NCBI GenBank assembly: GCA_008501825.1
Contig: QQUA01000016.1
Coordinates: 124,001-188,000, forward strand
Length of the DNA: 64,000 bases
Source of the DNA: Planctomycetota bacterium
GTDB lineage: Bacteria; Planctomycetota; UBA1135
Direction: 5' to 3'
This document shows, one piece after another, positions 19,541 through 30,518 of this stretch. Positions within the stretch are counted from its first letter, which is position 1, and each line of letters starts with the position of its first letter. The notes under the pieces are model-generated. The model saw only the letters and a list, made by a program, of their open reading frames with translations. It was not told the origin of the DNA and searched no databases. The position numbers and the translations under genes were made by a program.

Positions 19541-20438
19541 CGCCGGCCCCGACCACTCCGATTTCCGGAGAGGAGGCGGTGGCGTAGGGCTTCCGCGGGA
19601 TCCGTCCGGCCAGGAAGGCGTCCCGACCGGCCAGGCAAGCATCCCGCATGGCCCGGGCCATGCGAATCGGTTGCCGGGCTTGGGCCACGGCGGTGTTCAA
19701 CAACACCCCGTCGGCCCCCAATTCCATGGTGATGGCCACGTCGCTGGCAGTGCCCACTCCGGCGTCCACGATCACCGGCACCTGCAAAGCTTCCACGATC
19801 AAGCGGATGTTCAGGGGATTCAAAATCCCCTGGCCGCTACCGATCGGGGAACCGGCGGGCATCACCGCCGCTGCTCCGGCCTGCTCCAGACGCTGCGCCT
19901 GGATGACGTCGTCGCTGGTGTAGACCATGACCGTAAATCCTTCCTGGACAAGGATCTTGGTCGCCTCCAAGGTGGCCACCGGATCCGGCAGCAAGGTCTT
20001 TTTGCAACCCAGGACTTCCAGCTTGACCAAAGAGGTGTCGAGCATTTCCCGAGCCAGCCGGGCGGTCCTTAAAGCCGACTCCAGGTCGAAACAGCCGGCG
20101 GTATTGGGAAGCATGGCCAACCGCTCACGGTCCAGATAATCCAAAAACGCCTCGCCCGGAGTTTCGTCGGCGGGAATCCGGCGCACCGCCACGGTGACGC
20201 ATTCGGTTCCCGAAACGGCCAGGGCGTCCCGCATCTCGGCGTAGCTCTGGTACTTGCCGGTGCCCAGGAACAAGCGGGAGCGGAAGCGGAATTCGCCGAC
20301 CTCGAGCAGGTCGTCGGCAGGGATCTTGGATTCCACGGGAATCAACGGGGCTAGGGAAAAGGAGGGAAATGGATCAACCGCCACCGACCAAACGGACCAC
20401 CTCCAGCCGATCGCCGTCGGCCAATTGGGTGGATGCAT
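19536..20438 (-). CDS. thiG: Thiazole synthase
   Basis: [66 protein letters not shown]; true start probably internal. Confidence 0.9.
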   Translation of the reverse strand: MHPPNWPTAIGWRWSVWSVAVDPFPSFSLAPLIPVESKIPADDLLEVGEFRFRSRLFLGTGKYQSYAEMRDALAVSGTECVTVAVRRIPADETPGEAFLDYLDRERLAMLPNTAGCFDLESALRTARLAREMLDTSLVKLEVLGCKKTLLPDPVATLEATKILVQEGFTVMVYTSDDVIQAQRLEQAGAAAVMPAGSPIGSGQGILNPLNIRLIVEALQVPVIVDAGVGTASDVAITMELGADGVLLNTAVAQARQPIRMARAMRDACLAGRDAFLAGRIPRKPYATASSPEIGVVGAGA

Positions 20439-20604
20439 GGGCGGCTTTGGGAACCACCCGGCCGTTGCGCTCCACCGCCACTCCCGGCCCGGCCACCTCG
20501 AGGCTTTGCAAAAGCTCGGCCAGGGTCATGGCCTGGGGAAAGCTCCGGGCTTGGCCGTTGATCTGCAACTGCATTTCGCCGGACCGATCGTGGGGAGAAC
20601 TCAT
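20374..20604 (-). CDS. thiS: Sulfur carrier protein ThiS
   Basis: [12 protein letters not shown]...[38 protein letters not shown]-terminus. Confidence 0.85.
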   Translation of the reverse strand: MSSPHDRSGEMQLQINGQARSFPQAMTLAELLQSLEVAGPGVAVERNGRVVPKAAHASTQLADGDRLEVVRLVGGG

Positions 20605-20722
20605 CGACCGTCCATTCTAGACTTTCGGCCCTTCCCCGGGGCTTCTTGGAAAGCCTTCCAAAGGCCATAGAAAGATTGCAGCTTCAAGACAATCGCCTTA
20701 TCCTATTGGCGGTCCTATGGCT

Positions 20723-20865
20723 ACCCTTTGGGTTGCAAAGGGTGATTGAGTAGGTCCGCCTTTCGGGGCTCCTGTCCGCAGGTGGTCACGACGGGTTTGA
20801 CCTACTGGGCAACCGCAAGTTTCCTTGCGGTCCATCGGGTGTGCGGGGATTTCCTGCACACCCGA
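20723..20865 (+). promoter_or_regulatory. Multi-hairpin leader upstream of nusA
   Basis: Hairpins: accctttg/caaagggt 20723-20743; gtaggtc/gacctac 20750-20805; accgcaag/cttgcggt 20812-20831; tcgggtgtgc/gcacacccga 20835-20865. Confidence 0.6.
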
Positions 20866-20921
20866 TTTCTGTGCCACGGCACGGGGATCGGCCTTCACCC
20901 GGGGCTTGGAGTCGAAAAAGG

Positions 20922-22325
20922 ATGCGCAAAGAAGAAGTTCTGAGGATGATTGATGCGATCCACCGCGAACGCGGGGTGGATCGGGATGTCCTATTCAGTG
21001 CCCTGGAAGAGGCTCTAAGCACCGCGACGCGCAAGCGGATGGGTTTGGTGGAAGGTTTGGAAGTGCGGATCAATCGGCGCAATGGGGAAATTTCCCTGGT
21101 TGCCCCCGACGGCACGGTCTCCTTTCCTTCCGCCGAAGAATTAGGCCGCATCGCCGCCCAAACCACCAAGCAAGTCTTCATGCAGAAGATTCGGGAGGCG
21201 GAGCGGGACAAAGTCTTCGATTCCTTTGAAGACCTGGTCGGCTCGATCGTCCCGGCGGTGGTCCACAAGCTGGAAGGTCCCAACGTGATCTTGCAGCTTT
21301 CCGGCCGCACCGAAGCCCTGTTGCCCCGCTCCGAACGGGTGCCCTCCGAACGCCTTCACGTCGGCGACCGCCTGCGGGTGCTGATCAAGGAGGTGCGCAA
21401 AGAAGGTTCCCGGGTGGTCATCATCGTTTCCCGCAAGGACGAAAGCTTCGTCAAGAAGTTGTTCGAAGTGGAAGTCCCGGAAATTGCCGAAGGCTTGATC
21501 CGGGTGATGCGGGTGGCTCGGGACCCGGGCTATCGCTGCAAGGTGGCGGTGTACTCCATGGATGAGCGGGTCGATTGCATCGGCGCCTGCCTTGGCCTCC
21601 GCGGCACCCGCATTCGCAACATCAACGATGAAGTCGGCGCCGAGAAGATCGACATCATCGAATGGAGCGACTCCCTGGAAGAGTTGGTTCAAAACGCCCT
21701 GAAGCCGGCGAAAAACATCCCGATCGATCACATCTTTCCCGACGAGGAAGCCCAATCGGTCTTCGTCCTGGTCAGTGAAGAGCAAAAGCCCTTGGCCATC
21801 GGCATGGGCGGGCGCAACGTTCGTCTCGCCGCCCGCATCGTCGGTTGGGAAATCGAAATCAAGACTCCCGCGGAATACGAAGCCGAGCTGCTGGCCGCCG
21901 AGTCCGGCGACCGCGGGGACCGCGGGGACCGCGGGGACCGCAGTGAAAGGATGGAACGACGGGAACCGGTTCGACCGGATTCCGGCCGGCATGAATCCCC
22001 GGAGGGAGGCAGCCCCCGGCAAGCTCCGGAAGCCGTCCCGGAACCGGAAGGCGAAGCGGCCCCGGCCGATGCCGATCCGGTCGCGGATTCGGCGGGATTC
22101 GCCGACGAAGACTTTGACGACAGTGATTTCCCCAAGGCTGGGGAAGATTTTCCGACCGTCCCGGATCACATGGACGACGACTTGGAAACCCCCGATGCGC
22201 CCACCCCTCGGCGGGCCGCCCGCCGGGCTTCGACCGTAGCCAGAGAAGCTCCTGAACCCACCGTTCCTGACGCGGAACGAAAACCTACCGAAGGTGGTGA
22301 TCCGAACCAGGAGGTGGAAGGTTGA
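20922..22325 (+). CDS. nusA: Transcription termination/antitermination protein NusA
   Basis: S1/KH NusA motifs (CLGLRGTRIRNINDEVGAEKIDIIEWS, IGMGGRNVRLAARIVGWEIEI); acidic C-terminal tail. Confidence 0.95.
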   Translation: MRKEEVLRMIDAIHRERGVDRDVLFSALEEALSTATRKRMGLVEGLEVRINRRNGEISLVAPDGTVSFPSAEELGRIAAQTTKQVFMQKIREAERDKVFDSFEDLVGSIVPAVVHKLEGPNVILQLSGRTEALLPRSERVPSERLHVGDRLRVLIKEVRKEGSRVVIIVSRKDESFVKKLFEVEVPEIAEGLIRVMRVARDPGYRCKVAVYSMDERVDCIGACLGLRGTRIRNINDEVGAEKIDIIEWSDSLEELVQNALKPAKNIPIDHIFPDEEAQSVFVLVSEEQKPLAIGMGGRNVRLAARIVGWEIEIKTPAEYEAELLAAESGDRGDRGDRGDRSERMERREPVRPDSGRHESPEGGSPRQAPEAVPEPEGEAAPADADPVADSAGFADEDFDDSDFPKAGEDFPTVPDHMDDDLETPDAPTPRRAARRASTVAREAPEPTVPDAERKPTEGGDPNQEVEG

Positions 22326-25300
22326 GCGGCGACAAGGTCAAGGTTTTCACCCTGGCGAAGCGCTACGGTTTCAAGTCCTCCGAGTTCGTCAAGATCCTCG
22401 GAGACATCGGTTTCCCGGTACGCTCCTACCAAGCCTCGGTGGAGGATTGGGACGTCCCGGTTATTGAAGAACGGCTCTTGCGCGGCGGCCTGATCCAGGC
22501 TTCCCAGGCCACCACCCTGCAGGAAGAGGCTGAAGCGGCGGAAGAAGAAGCCACCAGCGACGCCCCGAGCTGGCAACAGCTCATGGACTCGGCGGCGAAG
22601 GCCGAAGCCGAAGCGGAGGCCGTGGCTGAACCGCAAGTCGAGGCGGTCGCCGAAACCCCGGTGGAAAGCACGCCGGCTGCGGAAACCGCTCCGGCCGAGC
22701 AAGCCCCTGCGGAGGCCATCGACTCCGAACCGGAAACCCTGCCCGCCGAAGCGGAGGCAGAGGTTGCCGACACTCCGCTTTCACCCCAGGCCGAAGCCGC
22801 CGAGGCGGAAAGCCCGGCCGAAGCCGAAGCGGACGCCGAACCGGAACCGGCGGAAACCCCTGAACCCAGGGTCGAGGCCGCCCCTCCGGTTGAAGAAGAA
22901 GCGGCGGCACCGGTCGAAGTAACTTCCCCCACTCCGACCGAGTCCGATTCCGACCTGACCGAGGACTCCACCCCGGCTCCCGAAGCGGCGGAAACCGAGC
23001 CTTCCCCCAGCCCCACCCCCGAACCGGTCGCTCAGGAAACTATTCCTGAACCGGCCGCTCCTTCCCCCACCCCTGAGCCTGATTTGGCCTCGGAAACTTC
23101 GACTACTCAGCCGGCCCCTGCAGAAGCCGCGGTTGCGCCGAAGCGCAAGAAACCGCCGACCCCCACCCCTTCCAAGAAGCGGTCCAAAGCCGAGCCGGCC
23201 AAGATCTTATTTGCCCAAAACAACCTGCGCCGTAGCGACCGAGCCGGCCAAGACTCTGAGGACCTGCCGCGGTCGGAACGGAAAGCCGCTCCCCAAGCCG
23301 GCGCTCCTCAAGCCAAGGCAGGAAGCCCGCAAAAGCGGCGGGAAAAGGATCGGCAGGCGCCTCAGGCCAAAGCCGGTGCCCCGGGTTCCGGTCCGGCGGC
23401 CAAGGGTGCCGGGGCGAAAGCGGTTCCGGAAGCCGGACGCCCCGCCGGTAAGAAGGAAGGCGGCAAGGGCAAGAAGGCCAAGGGCAAGGACGGTTCCAAG
23501 ACCCCGCCCAAGCCCAAGCCCCGCCAAGGCGCCAAGAAGGTCGGCATGATCGACTTGGAGGCCCTGGGCCTGGTCAAGGCCAAGCAGGCCAAGGATCGCC
23601 GCAACGTCACCTTCACCGACGTCCGCGACCGGGAGAACGCCCGTCGCCGCAACCAGCGCACCCGCCAGCGCGAGCGCTTGAAGCAACGTCGCTCCGGACA
23701 GTTGGGTCCGGCCAAGGTTTCCACCATCGATCGGAAATCCGAGGTCGTCCTCGACGCCCCGGTGACGGTGAAATCTTTCTCCCTGGCCACCGGCGTCGCG
23801 GTCAACCAAATCCTCGGCAAGTTGATGCGGATGGGCACGATGGCCAACGTCAACGCCGCCTTGGACGAGGACACGGTCGAGGTCCTGGCCGACGATCTGG
23901 GCATCCCGGTCCGGTTAAAGCAATCGGAAGACGTGGAAGAAAGCTTGATGGAGGAAATCCAGGAAGCCCGCCAGGCCCTGGACGACAGCACCATCGAGCC
24001 CCGACCTCCGGTCATTGCTTTCCTCGGTCACGTCGACCACGGCAAGACCACCCTGATCGACGCCATTCGCAACACCAAGGTGGCCCAGGGCGAAGCCGGT
24101 GGCATTACCCAGCACATCGCCGCTTCCATGGTGACCATGGATGACGGCCGCCGGGTGGCCATCATCGACACCCCGGGTCACGAGGCCTTCACCGCCATGC
24201 GGGCTCGAGGCGCCCACACCACCGACCTGGTGGTCTTGGTGGTCGCCGCCGACGACGGCGTGATGCCCCAAACCGAGGAAGCCGCCAACCACGCCAAGGC
24301 CGCCGGCGTGCCGATTGTGGTAGCGATCAACAAGGTCGATGCCCCCGGCGCCAACGCCGACAAAGTGCGGGCGGAATTGGCCGGCATCGGCATTCAAAGC
24401 GAAGAATGGGGTGGAGAAATCGGCATGATCGAGGTCTCCGCTTTGCGCCGCACCGGCATTCAAGAACTGCTTGAGCGGGTCCTGTTAGAAGCCGAAGTCC
24501 TGGAACTCGCCGCCCATGCTCGGGGCGACGCCATGGGCACGGTGCTGGAATCGCAGATTTCCGAAGGCCGCGGCAAGGTCGCCGACGTGTTGGTTCAAGA
24601 CGGCACCTTGAAGACCGGCGACGTGGTGTTGGCCGGCCACTCCTATGGCAAGATCCGGCGCATGTACGACCACCGCAGCAAGGTGGTGAAAAAAGCCGGT
24701 CCCTCCACTCCGGTGGTGCTGCTGGGTTTGAACGAGATGCCCCCGGCCGGCGAGCGGTTTTACGTGGTGCGGAACATGGCCGCCGCCAAGGAAGTGGCCG
24801 AAAAGCGGGTGCAACACCTGCACGAGGCGGAACGGGCGGAAAAATCGAAGATCGGCTTGGCCAACATCTTCGACCGCATGGAAGAAGACAGCCTTGCCCG
24901 CATCAACGTGGTCCTGAAGGTCGACGTGCAGGGTTCCCTGGAAGTATTACGGGATACCTTGCCGGGCTTGTCCAACGACGAAGTCCGAGTTTCTTTGGTT
25001 CACAGCGGCGTCGGCGGCATCACCGAATCCGACGTTCAGTTGGCCGAAACCACTGAAGCCATCGTCATCGGCTTCAACGTCGGTCCGGACAGCAAGGCCA
25101 AACGCTACGCTGAGAAGAACGGCGTGGAGGTACGGAAGTACAACGTCATTTACGAAATGACCGAGGACTTGCAGTTGGCCATTCAGGGCATGTTGCGGCC
25201 CGACATTGTCGAAGAAAACCGCGGCAAGCTGGATGTGTTGCAAGTGTTCCGTTCTTCTCGCTTCGGCACCATCGCCGGTTGTGCGGTCAGCGAAGGAGAA

Positions 25301-25537
25301 GTCTCGCGAGCCTACTCGATTCGGATCGTGCGCAACGGTCGGGTGGTTCACGACGGCGAGATCGAATCCTTGCGTCACCTCAAGGACGACGTCCGCCAAG
25401 TCAAGGCCGGCAGCGAATGCGGTGTCCGGGTGGCGGGTTACGATTCGGTCCAAGTCGGCGACGTCTTGGAAGCCTACGAGAAGGTGGAAAAGAGTCGCTC
25501 GCTGGAAGAATCGGAACTGGCGGAACAAGAGTCCTGA
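22322..25537 (+). CDS. infB: Translation initiation factor IF-2 with long Ala/Glu/Pro-rich N-terminus
   Basis: [22 protein letters not shown]...[13 protein letters not shown] start overlapping nusA stop. Confidence 0.95.
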   Translation: MSGDKVKVFTLAKRYGFKSSEFVKILGDIGFPVRSYQASVEDWDVPVIEERLLRGGLIQASQATTLQEEAEAAEEEATSDAPSWQQLMDSAAKAEAEAEAVAEPQVEAVAETPVESTPAAETAPAEQAPAEAIDSEPETLPAEAEAEVADTPLSPQAEAAEAESPAEAEADAEPEPAETPEPRVEAAPPVEEEAAAPVEVTSPTPTESDSDLTEDSTPAPEAAETEPSPSPTPEPVAQETIPEPAAPSPTPEPDLASETSTTQPAPAEAAVAPKRKKPPTPTPSKKRSKAEPAKILFAQNNLRRSDRAGQDSEDLPRSERKAAPQAGAPQAKAGSPQKRREKDRQAPQAKAGAPGSGPAAKGAGAKAVPEAGRPAGKKEGGKGKKAKGKDGSKTPPKPKPRQGAKKVGMIDLEALGLVKAKQAKDRRNVTFTDVRDRENARRRNQRTRQRERLKQRRSGQLGPAKVSTIDRKSEVVLDAPVTVKSFSLATGVAVNQILGKLMRMGTMANVNAALDEDTVEVLADDLGIPVRLKQSEDVEESLMEEIQEARQALDDSTIEPRPPVIAFLGHVDHGKTTLIDAIRNTKVAQGEAGGITQHIAASMVTMDDGRRVAIIDTPGHEAFTAMRARGAHTTDLVVLVVAADDGVMPQTEEAANHAKAAGVPIVVAINKVDAPGANADKVRAELAGIGIQSEEWGGEIGMIEVSALRRTGIQELLERVLLEAEVLELAAHARGDAMGTVLESQISEGRGKVADVLVQDGTLKTGDVVLAGHSYGKIRRMYDHRSKVVKKAGPSTPVVLLGLNEMPPAGERFYVVRNMAAAKEVAEKRVQHLHEAERAEKSKIGLANIFDRMEEDSLARINVVLKVDVQGSLEVLRDTLPGLSNDEVRVSLVHSGVGGITESDVQLAETTEAIVIGFNVGPDSKAKRYAEKNGVEVRKYNVIYEMTEDLQLAIQGMLRPDIVEENRGKLDVLQVFRSSRFGTIAGCAVSEGEVSRAYSIRIVRNGRVVHDGEIESLRHLKDDVRQVKAGSECGVRVAGYDSVQVGDVLEAYEKVEKSRSLEESELAEQES

Positions 25538-25554
25538 TTTCCTGCTGAACCCCC

Positions 25555-26007
25555 GTGGCCAGCGAACGTCGCCGCCGCCAAATCGCCCGCCAGATTCAAG
25601 AACGACTGGCGATGGTCCTTCTCACCGAAATGAAGGATCCGCGGGCCGCTTTCATGACCATCACCGAGGTCGAATTGAACGGCGATTTGTCGGTCGCCAA
25701 GGTGCGCTACTCGGTTTTGCAACAAAAGCCGAACGACAAGGCTCGGGTGGCCTCGCTGCTACAACACGCTCACGGCTTTTTGCGCACCCAGGCGGCCCGG
25801 GCGGTCGACTTGCGACAAGCGCCCGAATTGGTGTTCGAATACGACGAAGGTCCGGAACGGGCCGATCGCATCGCCCGCTTGATCCAGGAAGTTCAGCCGG
25901 CGGAGCCCGACTTCGACCCGACGGAAGAAGACTCGGACACGGGAGAACTCCCGGAAGCCGAGGGAAAATCCAGGCTTCCGGATGACCCGGCCGCCGCAGG
26001 ATCCTGA
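25555..26007 (+). CDS. rbfA: Ribosome-binding factor A
   Basis: RRRQIARQIQERLAMVLLTEMKDPRA...; position after infB; GTG start. Confidence 0.85.
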   Translation: MASERRRRQIARQIQERLAMVLLTEMKDPRAAFMTITEVELNGDLSVAKVRYSVLQQKPNDKARVASLLQHAHGFLRTQAARAVDLRQAPELVFEYDEGPERADRIARLIQEVQPAEPDFDPTEEDSDTGELPEAEGKSRLPDDPAAAGS

Positions 26008-26779
26008 GCAAGCTCCCCGCCGTCTGCGCCGGGCGGAAGCGGTATTGTCCCGCCGCAGCGAGCGAATTCTGTTGGTATTGGAACGTTGCGTCGACAGCCT
26101 GAATCACGTTGCCGTCCTGCGTACGGCGGAGTTGTTCGGCATCCAGGACGTTTGGACAGTGGCTCCTGAACCGGGTTGGCGGGCTCCGAATCGAAAAATC
26201 ACCCGGGGTTCGTGGTTGTGGTTGAGCAACCGGCATTTCTTTACTCCCGAGGCCTGCATCGATGCTTTGCGGGATGAAGGACGCACGATATGGGCCACCG
26301 ATTTAAACGAAGGAGCCATGGCTCTGGATTCGGGCCCGCTACAGGTTCCGGAAAAGCTGGCCCTGGTCATCGGCCGGGAATCGGACGGCGTTTCGCCGAT
26401 GATGTTGCAAGCCGCCGATCAACGGGTGTTTCTGCCCATGCACGGCTTTACCAGTTCCTTCAATCTCAGCGTGGCCGCCGGCTTGTTGTTGCAAAGATTA
26501 TTTGACGCTTGCCCCGAAGCTCGCGGCGACATGCGGGAAAGCCGCAAAGCCGAGTTGCGAGCCGAGTGGTACCGCAAATTGGCCAAGAACGAAAGTCAGC
26601 GCAAGGCTTTTGAAGCTTGGTTGGACCATCCGCCGCCGCCCTTTGATTCGGTGGAGCCTCCTCCCTTGTCCCGGGCGCCGCGGGTATCCAAAAAGATTCG
26701 CGAACGCAACCGGACTTTGGAAGAAACCGCTCGCCGGCGAGAGCAGGATCTCAATGCCCGGCGGGGTTTGACTCCTTGA
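25982..26779 (+). CDS. SpoU/TrmH-family RNA methyltransferase
   Basis: NHVAVLRTAELFGIQDVW; LALVIGRESDGVSPMML; FTSSFNLSVAAGLLLQRL. Confidence 0.85.
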   Translation: MTRPPQDPEQAPRRLRRAEAVLSRRSERILLVLERCVDSLNHVAVLRTAELFGIQDVWTVAPEPGWRAPNRKITRGSWLWLSNRHFFTPEACIDALRDEGRTIWATDLNEGAMALDSGPLQVPEKLALVIGRESDGVSPMMLQAADQRVFLPMHGFTSSFNLSVAAGLLLQRLFDACPEARGDMRESRKAELRAEWYRKLAKNESQRKAFEAWLDHPPPPFDSVEPPPLSRAPRVSKKIRERNRTLEETARRREQDLNARRGLTP

Positions 26780-29762
26780 CCTCGGCTAGAGGTAAATCCG
26801 CAAGGGGTTGGCGATAGGCGGAAGCCCGCTCTTCACTTCCCAACAAGGTCCAAGCTTCCACCAAGGCTTGGCGGCACCGGCTTCGGGTCGGGCCTTCGGC
26901 GACCATCAAATAACGACAAGCTTCCAAAGCGCTTTCAAGAAGCGGGACAGCCTCTTTGGCCTTTCCAGAGGCAGATAGAAGAATCCCCCATTCGATTTTG
27001 GCTCGCTGCTTGTAGTGATCGTGGTCGGCCAGTTTAGGGTTTTCCGCCACCGCTTGGAATTTCGCCAACGCTTCGGCAGTATCCCCGGTTTTTGCAGCCA
27101 AAAGCCCCTCCGAAAATAGGCAGGAAGTCAACTCAGGATGATCTTCAGGAAGCCCTTGGGACAACTGTCGAATCCGGGCCAAATTTTCTTGGGCCGCTTG
27201 CCACTGCTTCTGTTCCAGTTGCTGCCGCGTCAATTCCACCCATCCTGGGATTTGAATTCGATGCTCATCACCAAAGGCGTCCCTCCAGATTTTCACGGCG
27301 GTTTCCAAAGCGGATTTAGCTTGGTCGTATTCTCCGGCCCGAGCCAAGCATTCACCGTGATTCCGCCAGGTGGTCGCCCGGATCCGGTCCGACACCTTGG
27401 CTTGCTTTTCCATCGGCCGGTAGCTGGCATACACTTCGGAAGCTTGCTCATACGCTTCCGCCCTCATTAAAGTTCCGGCATAATTCCCCATCGATTGCAT
27501 CCTCAAACTGGCGATGGCCAATCCTCCGCCTTCTAATTGATCGAAAGTATTCAAAGCGGCCCGGTAATAAGGCAGGCTCTCCAATCGCCGCCCTCCCGTT
27601 TCCAGGAAACCGGCGAAGTTCACTTTGACCACGGCTTGCGAATCGCTGTCGGGAAAGATCCGATTGCCCCAATCCAGGGTTCTCTCATAGTAGTTGCGAG
27701 CCTCATGCCAACGGCCAAGAAGTTTCAGCGTAATGCCGGCTCGCATGCTCAAATTCATAATGTCGCGCATTTGACCTTCGGGCTCTTGTTCTAATATGAC
27801 CAGGCCTTCGAGCAACAATTCCAAAGCGCTTTCCAGCAACTCTTGGCGCTCGTCATCCGGCTTCTCCAAGGCCAAGGAAATTTTGTTTTGAGCATAAAAA
27901 CAATTTACTTTGGCCCATTGTTGTTGATCCTGTTCTCGAATCGGTTCCATAACTTCCAGGCACTGCTGAAAAAAACCGTCGGCCTTCTCGAATTCTCGGG
28001 CCAAGGTGTAAATACTGGCTAATCCGGTCAAAGCGCGAGAACGGATCCCAGCCTGTTCTAGCAAAGCATTTTCTTCCAAGATATCTAAGGCCTTCTGATA
28101 AATCCCAAAAGCCTTTTCGAAGCGATGGCCCATGCGAAACGCATCGGCGGTATCCACCAACGCCGAAGCCAGGGCCGCAAGATCGTCCGAATTCTCCAGG
28201 GAATCGGCCAGCTTTTCAAACATCTCGGCGGCTTCGTCATAGGAACCGAGATTTTGGTGCAGGATGCCTAAGACTTCCAATACCCGCCGGCGAATGTTGG
28301 GCTTGTCGACGAAGCGCTGTTCGATCGCCTGAGTACTGCGACGAAGGATTTCCCGAGCATCCAAGACTTGACCTTGGGCAAGCTCAGGATCGGAAGCCTG
28401 CAAAACTTCCAACAGGAATTCTTGGATGGCCTGGAATTCATCGGCCCGATCCACCGCCGCCTGTTTGGCCTCCTTTTCAAGGTCCCAAGATTTTTTTAAC
28501 TCGGTGGCATGCAAGCGCGACTGAATCCACAAAGCGCTCGGCACGGCGACCGAAGCCAACAACAATCCTGCCGCGGCGACGCTGGCCACTCGATGGCGGC
28601 GGATAAACAAGCGGAATTGCCGAAATTTGCTTGGCGGCCGGGCCAGAATCGGTTGCCCGCTCAATACGTTTTCCAGATCTTGGGCAAAGGCAGCGACGGT
28701 GGCATAGCGATGGGCCGGATCGGCGTCCATGGCTTTGGCCACCACCACTTCCAAGTCCTCCGGGATCCGGCGATTTCGAGATTGCAGGGAAAAGGGTCGG
28801 CCGTTGAGGATCTGAGATTCGGTTTGCGAACGATCATCTCCCTGAAACGGCACCTGCAAAGCCAACATCTCGTACAGGGTGACTCCCAGGGAATACAAAT
28901 CGGACCGGGCATCCAGGCTGCGTTCTCCACGAACCTGTTCCGGTGACATGTAGAACAAAGTTCCGAGCTGAGCACCGCTTTCGGTCAGACGAAGATTTCC
29001 CGACGGCAGGGTCAAACCGAAATCGAACAGCCTCGCCTGCCCTTCCGGGGTGACCAAGACGTTGGACGGTTTCACGTCTCGGTGCAGGGCTCCGCGGTCG
29101 TGGGCGTGCTGCAAAGCGCGAGCGATTTGCACCGTGCTTCGGACCGCCAATTCCGTCCACGAAGCCTGAGCCCAAGGACAATCCTCCGGCTCCTGATCCA
29201 CCCCGGCTCCTTGCAACACGGTGCGGGCGAAATCGGGCCCGAGCAGGCTTTCCGGCGCCCGCTGGCGCAGGTCGGCCAAGATTTGGGCCAGGGTCGCCCC
29301 GGGCACGTACTCCATGGCGAAGAAGGGCAAGCCCTGCTCTTCCCCGTAGGTGTGAACGGTGACGATGCCAGGATGTTGCAATCCGGCGATGACCTCGACT
29401 TCCCGTCGAAATCGTTCCCGAGCCTTGGGAAAATAAAGCTGGCCCGGGCGAATCAACTTCAGCGCCACTTCCCGCCCCAGCGAAATCTGCCGAGCCCGAT
29501 AAACCACCCCCATACCGCCGCCCCCGATCCGTTCCAAAAGCTGGAAGTCGCCCAGTTGATCCGGGAATTCATCCTCGGACGAATCCGCAAATCCCATGGC
29601 GGTAAGGATTTGAAAACGGGCCTTGACTTCCTCCGCAAGCTCGGGATGGTCCCGGCAAAAGGCTTCCAATTGGGCGGATCGTTTCGAGCCGGGCAACTGC
29701 AAGCACTCGGCCATGAAAGCTTCGATTTGGTCGCCGAGTTCGGAAAGGCGGTCGGAATCCAT
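26751..29762 (-). CDS. Ser/Thr protein kinase with C-terminal TPRs
   Basis: IGGGGMGVVYRARQ, LHRDVKPSNVLV, DFGLTLPSG, FYMSPEQVRGE; TM; TPRs. Confidence 0.9.
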   Translation of the reverse strand: MDSDRLSELGDQIEAFMAECLQLPGSKRSAQLEAFCRDHPELAEEVKARFQILTAMGFADSSEDEFPDQLGDFQLLERIGGGGMGVVYRARQISLGREVALKLIRPGQLYFPKARERFRREVEVIAGLQHPGIVTVHTYGEEQGLPFFAMEYVPGATLAQILADLRQRAPESLLGPDFARTVLQGAGVDQEPEDCPWAQASWTELAVRSTVQIARALQHAHDRGALHRDVKPSNVLVTPEGQARLFDFGLTLPSGNLRLTESGAQLGTLFYMSPEQVRGERSLDARSDLYSLGVTLYEMLALQVPFQGDDRSQTESQILNGRPFSLQSRNRRIPEDLEVVVAKAMDADPAHRYATVAAFAQDLENVLSGQPILARPPSKFRQFRLFIRRHRVASVAAAGLLLASVAVPSALWIQSRLHATELKKSWDLEKEAKQAAVDRADEFQAIQEFLLEVLQASDPELAQGQVLDAREILRRSTQAIEQRFVDKPNIRRRVLEVLGILHQNLGSYDEAAEMFEKLADSLENSDDLAALASALVDTADAFRMGHRFEKAFGIYQKALDILEENALLEQAGIRSRALTGLASIYTLAREFEKADGFFQQCLEVMEPIREQDQQQWAKVNCFYAQNKISLALEKPDDERQELLESALELLLEGLVILEQEPEGQMRDIMNLSMRAGITLKLLGRWHEARNYYERTLDWGNRIFPDSDSQAVVKVNFAGFLETGGRRLESLPYYRAALNTFDQLEGGGLAIASLRMQSMGNYAGTLMRAEAYEQASEVYASYRPMEKQAKVSDRIRATTWRNHGECLARAGEYDQAKSALETAVKIWRDAFGDEHRIQIPGWVELTRQQLEQKQWQAAQENLARIRQLSQGLPEDHPELTSCLFSEGLLAAKTGDTAEALAKFQAVAENPKLADHDHYKQRAKIEWGILLSASGKAKEAVPLLESALEACRYLMVAEGPTRSRCRQALVEAWTLLGSEERASAYRQPLADLPLAEVKESNPAGH

Positions 29763-29829
29763 GTCAGGGGGGCGGAGAAGCGCTCGGTCGGCGTTTCCCC
29801 TTATACTTCATCAAGAAAACGAATCCTGC

Positions 29830-30417
29830 ATGGATGCCCAAACCAAGTCCCTCCTGGAGAACGCCTCGCAAGGAGATTCCAAAGCCATCGGCGAGCTTCT
29901 CCAAGACCTTTGGCCGGAGTTGGAACGCTTCGTTTCGGTCAAGGCCGGCCGTTTGGTCAAGGCCAAGGATTCCGCCGCCGATTTGGTGCAGTCGGTCTGC
30001 CGTGAAGTATTGGAAAGAGTCCAGGACCAGCGCTTCGAGTTCCAGGGCCGGGCGGAACTGCGCCAGTGGCTTTATCAGGCGGCGGTCATGAAGATGCAGA
30101 ACCGCCACCGTTTTCATTTGGCCGCCAAGCGCGACGCCCGCCGGGAAGAATGGGCCGGAGAAGCCCCTTCGGCAGCGGAGCAATTGTTCCAATATCTGAG
30201 TACGCCGTCGGTTGGCGCCGCTCGCCGAGAAGACTGGGCGCGCTTTGAACAAGCCTTTCAACAGCTTCCGGAAAACTTCCAGCAGATCCTGGTCTTGATC
30301 CACGTGGACGGCTGCAACCACCGGGAGGCGGCCTTGAAGATGGGCATTCAAGAGGCCTATTCCCGAGTGCTGCTATCCAGAGCTCTGGCTCGCCTGGCCA
30401 AGCTGGGCACCAACTGA
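29830..30417 (+). CDS. ECF-type RNA polymerase sigma factor
   Basis: AADLVQSVCREVLER; LPENFQQILVLIHVDGCNHREAALKMGI; start refined from ORF 29623. Confidence 0.8.
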   Translation: MDAQTKSLLENASQGDSKAIGELLQDLWPELERFVSVKAGRLVKAKDSAADLVQSVCREVLERVQDQRFEFQGRAELRQWLYQAAVMKMQNRHRFHLAAKRDARREEWAGEAPSAAEQLFQYLSTPSVGAARREDWARFEQAFQQLPENFQQILVLIHVDGCNHREAALKMGIQEAYSRVLLSRALARLAKLGTN

Positions 30418-30518
30418 TTTCTCTGTTTGATTTCCCTGTTGCGTCCGGCGGCGGATGGTTTTTCCCCCTGTGTCAGGCATGGGCCGAGCCCATCCCACCA
30501 CCAGCGAGGAAACCCATC

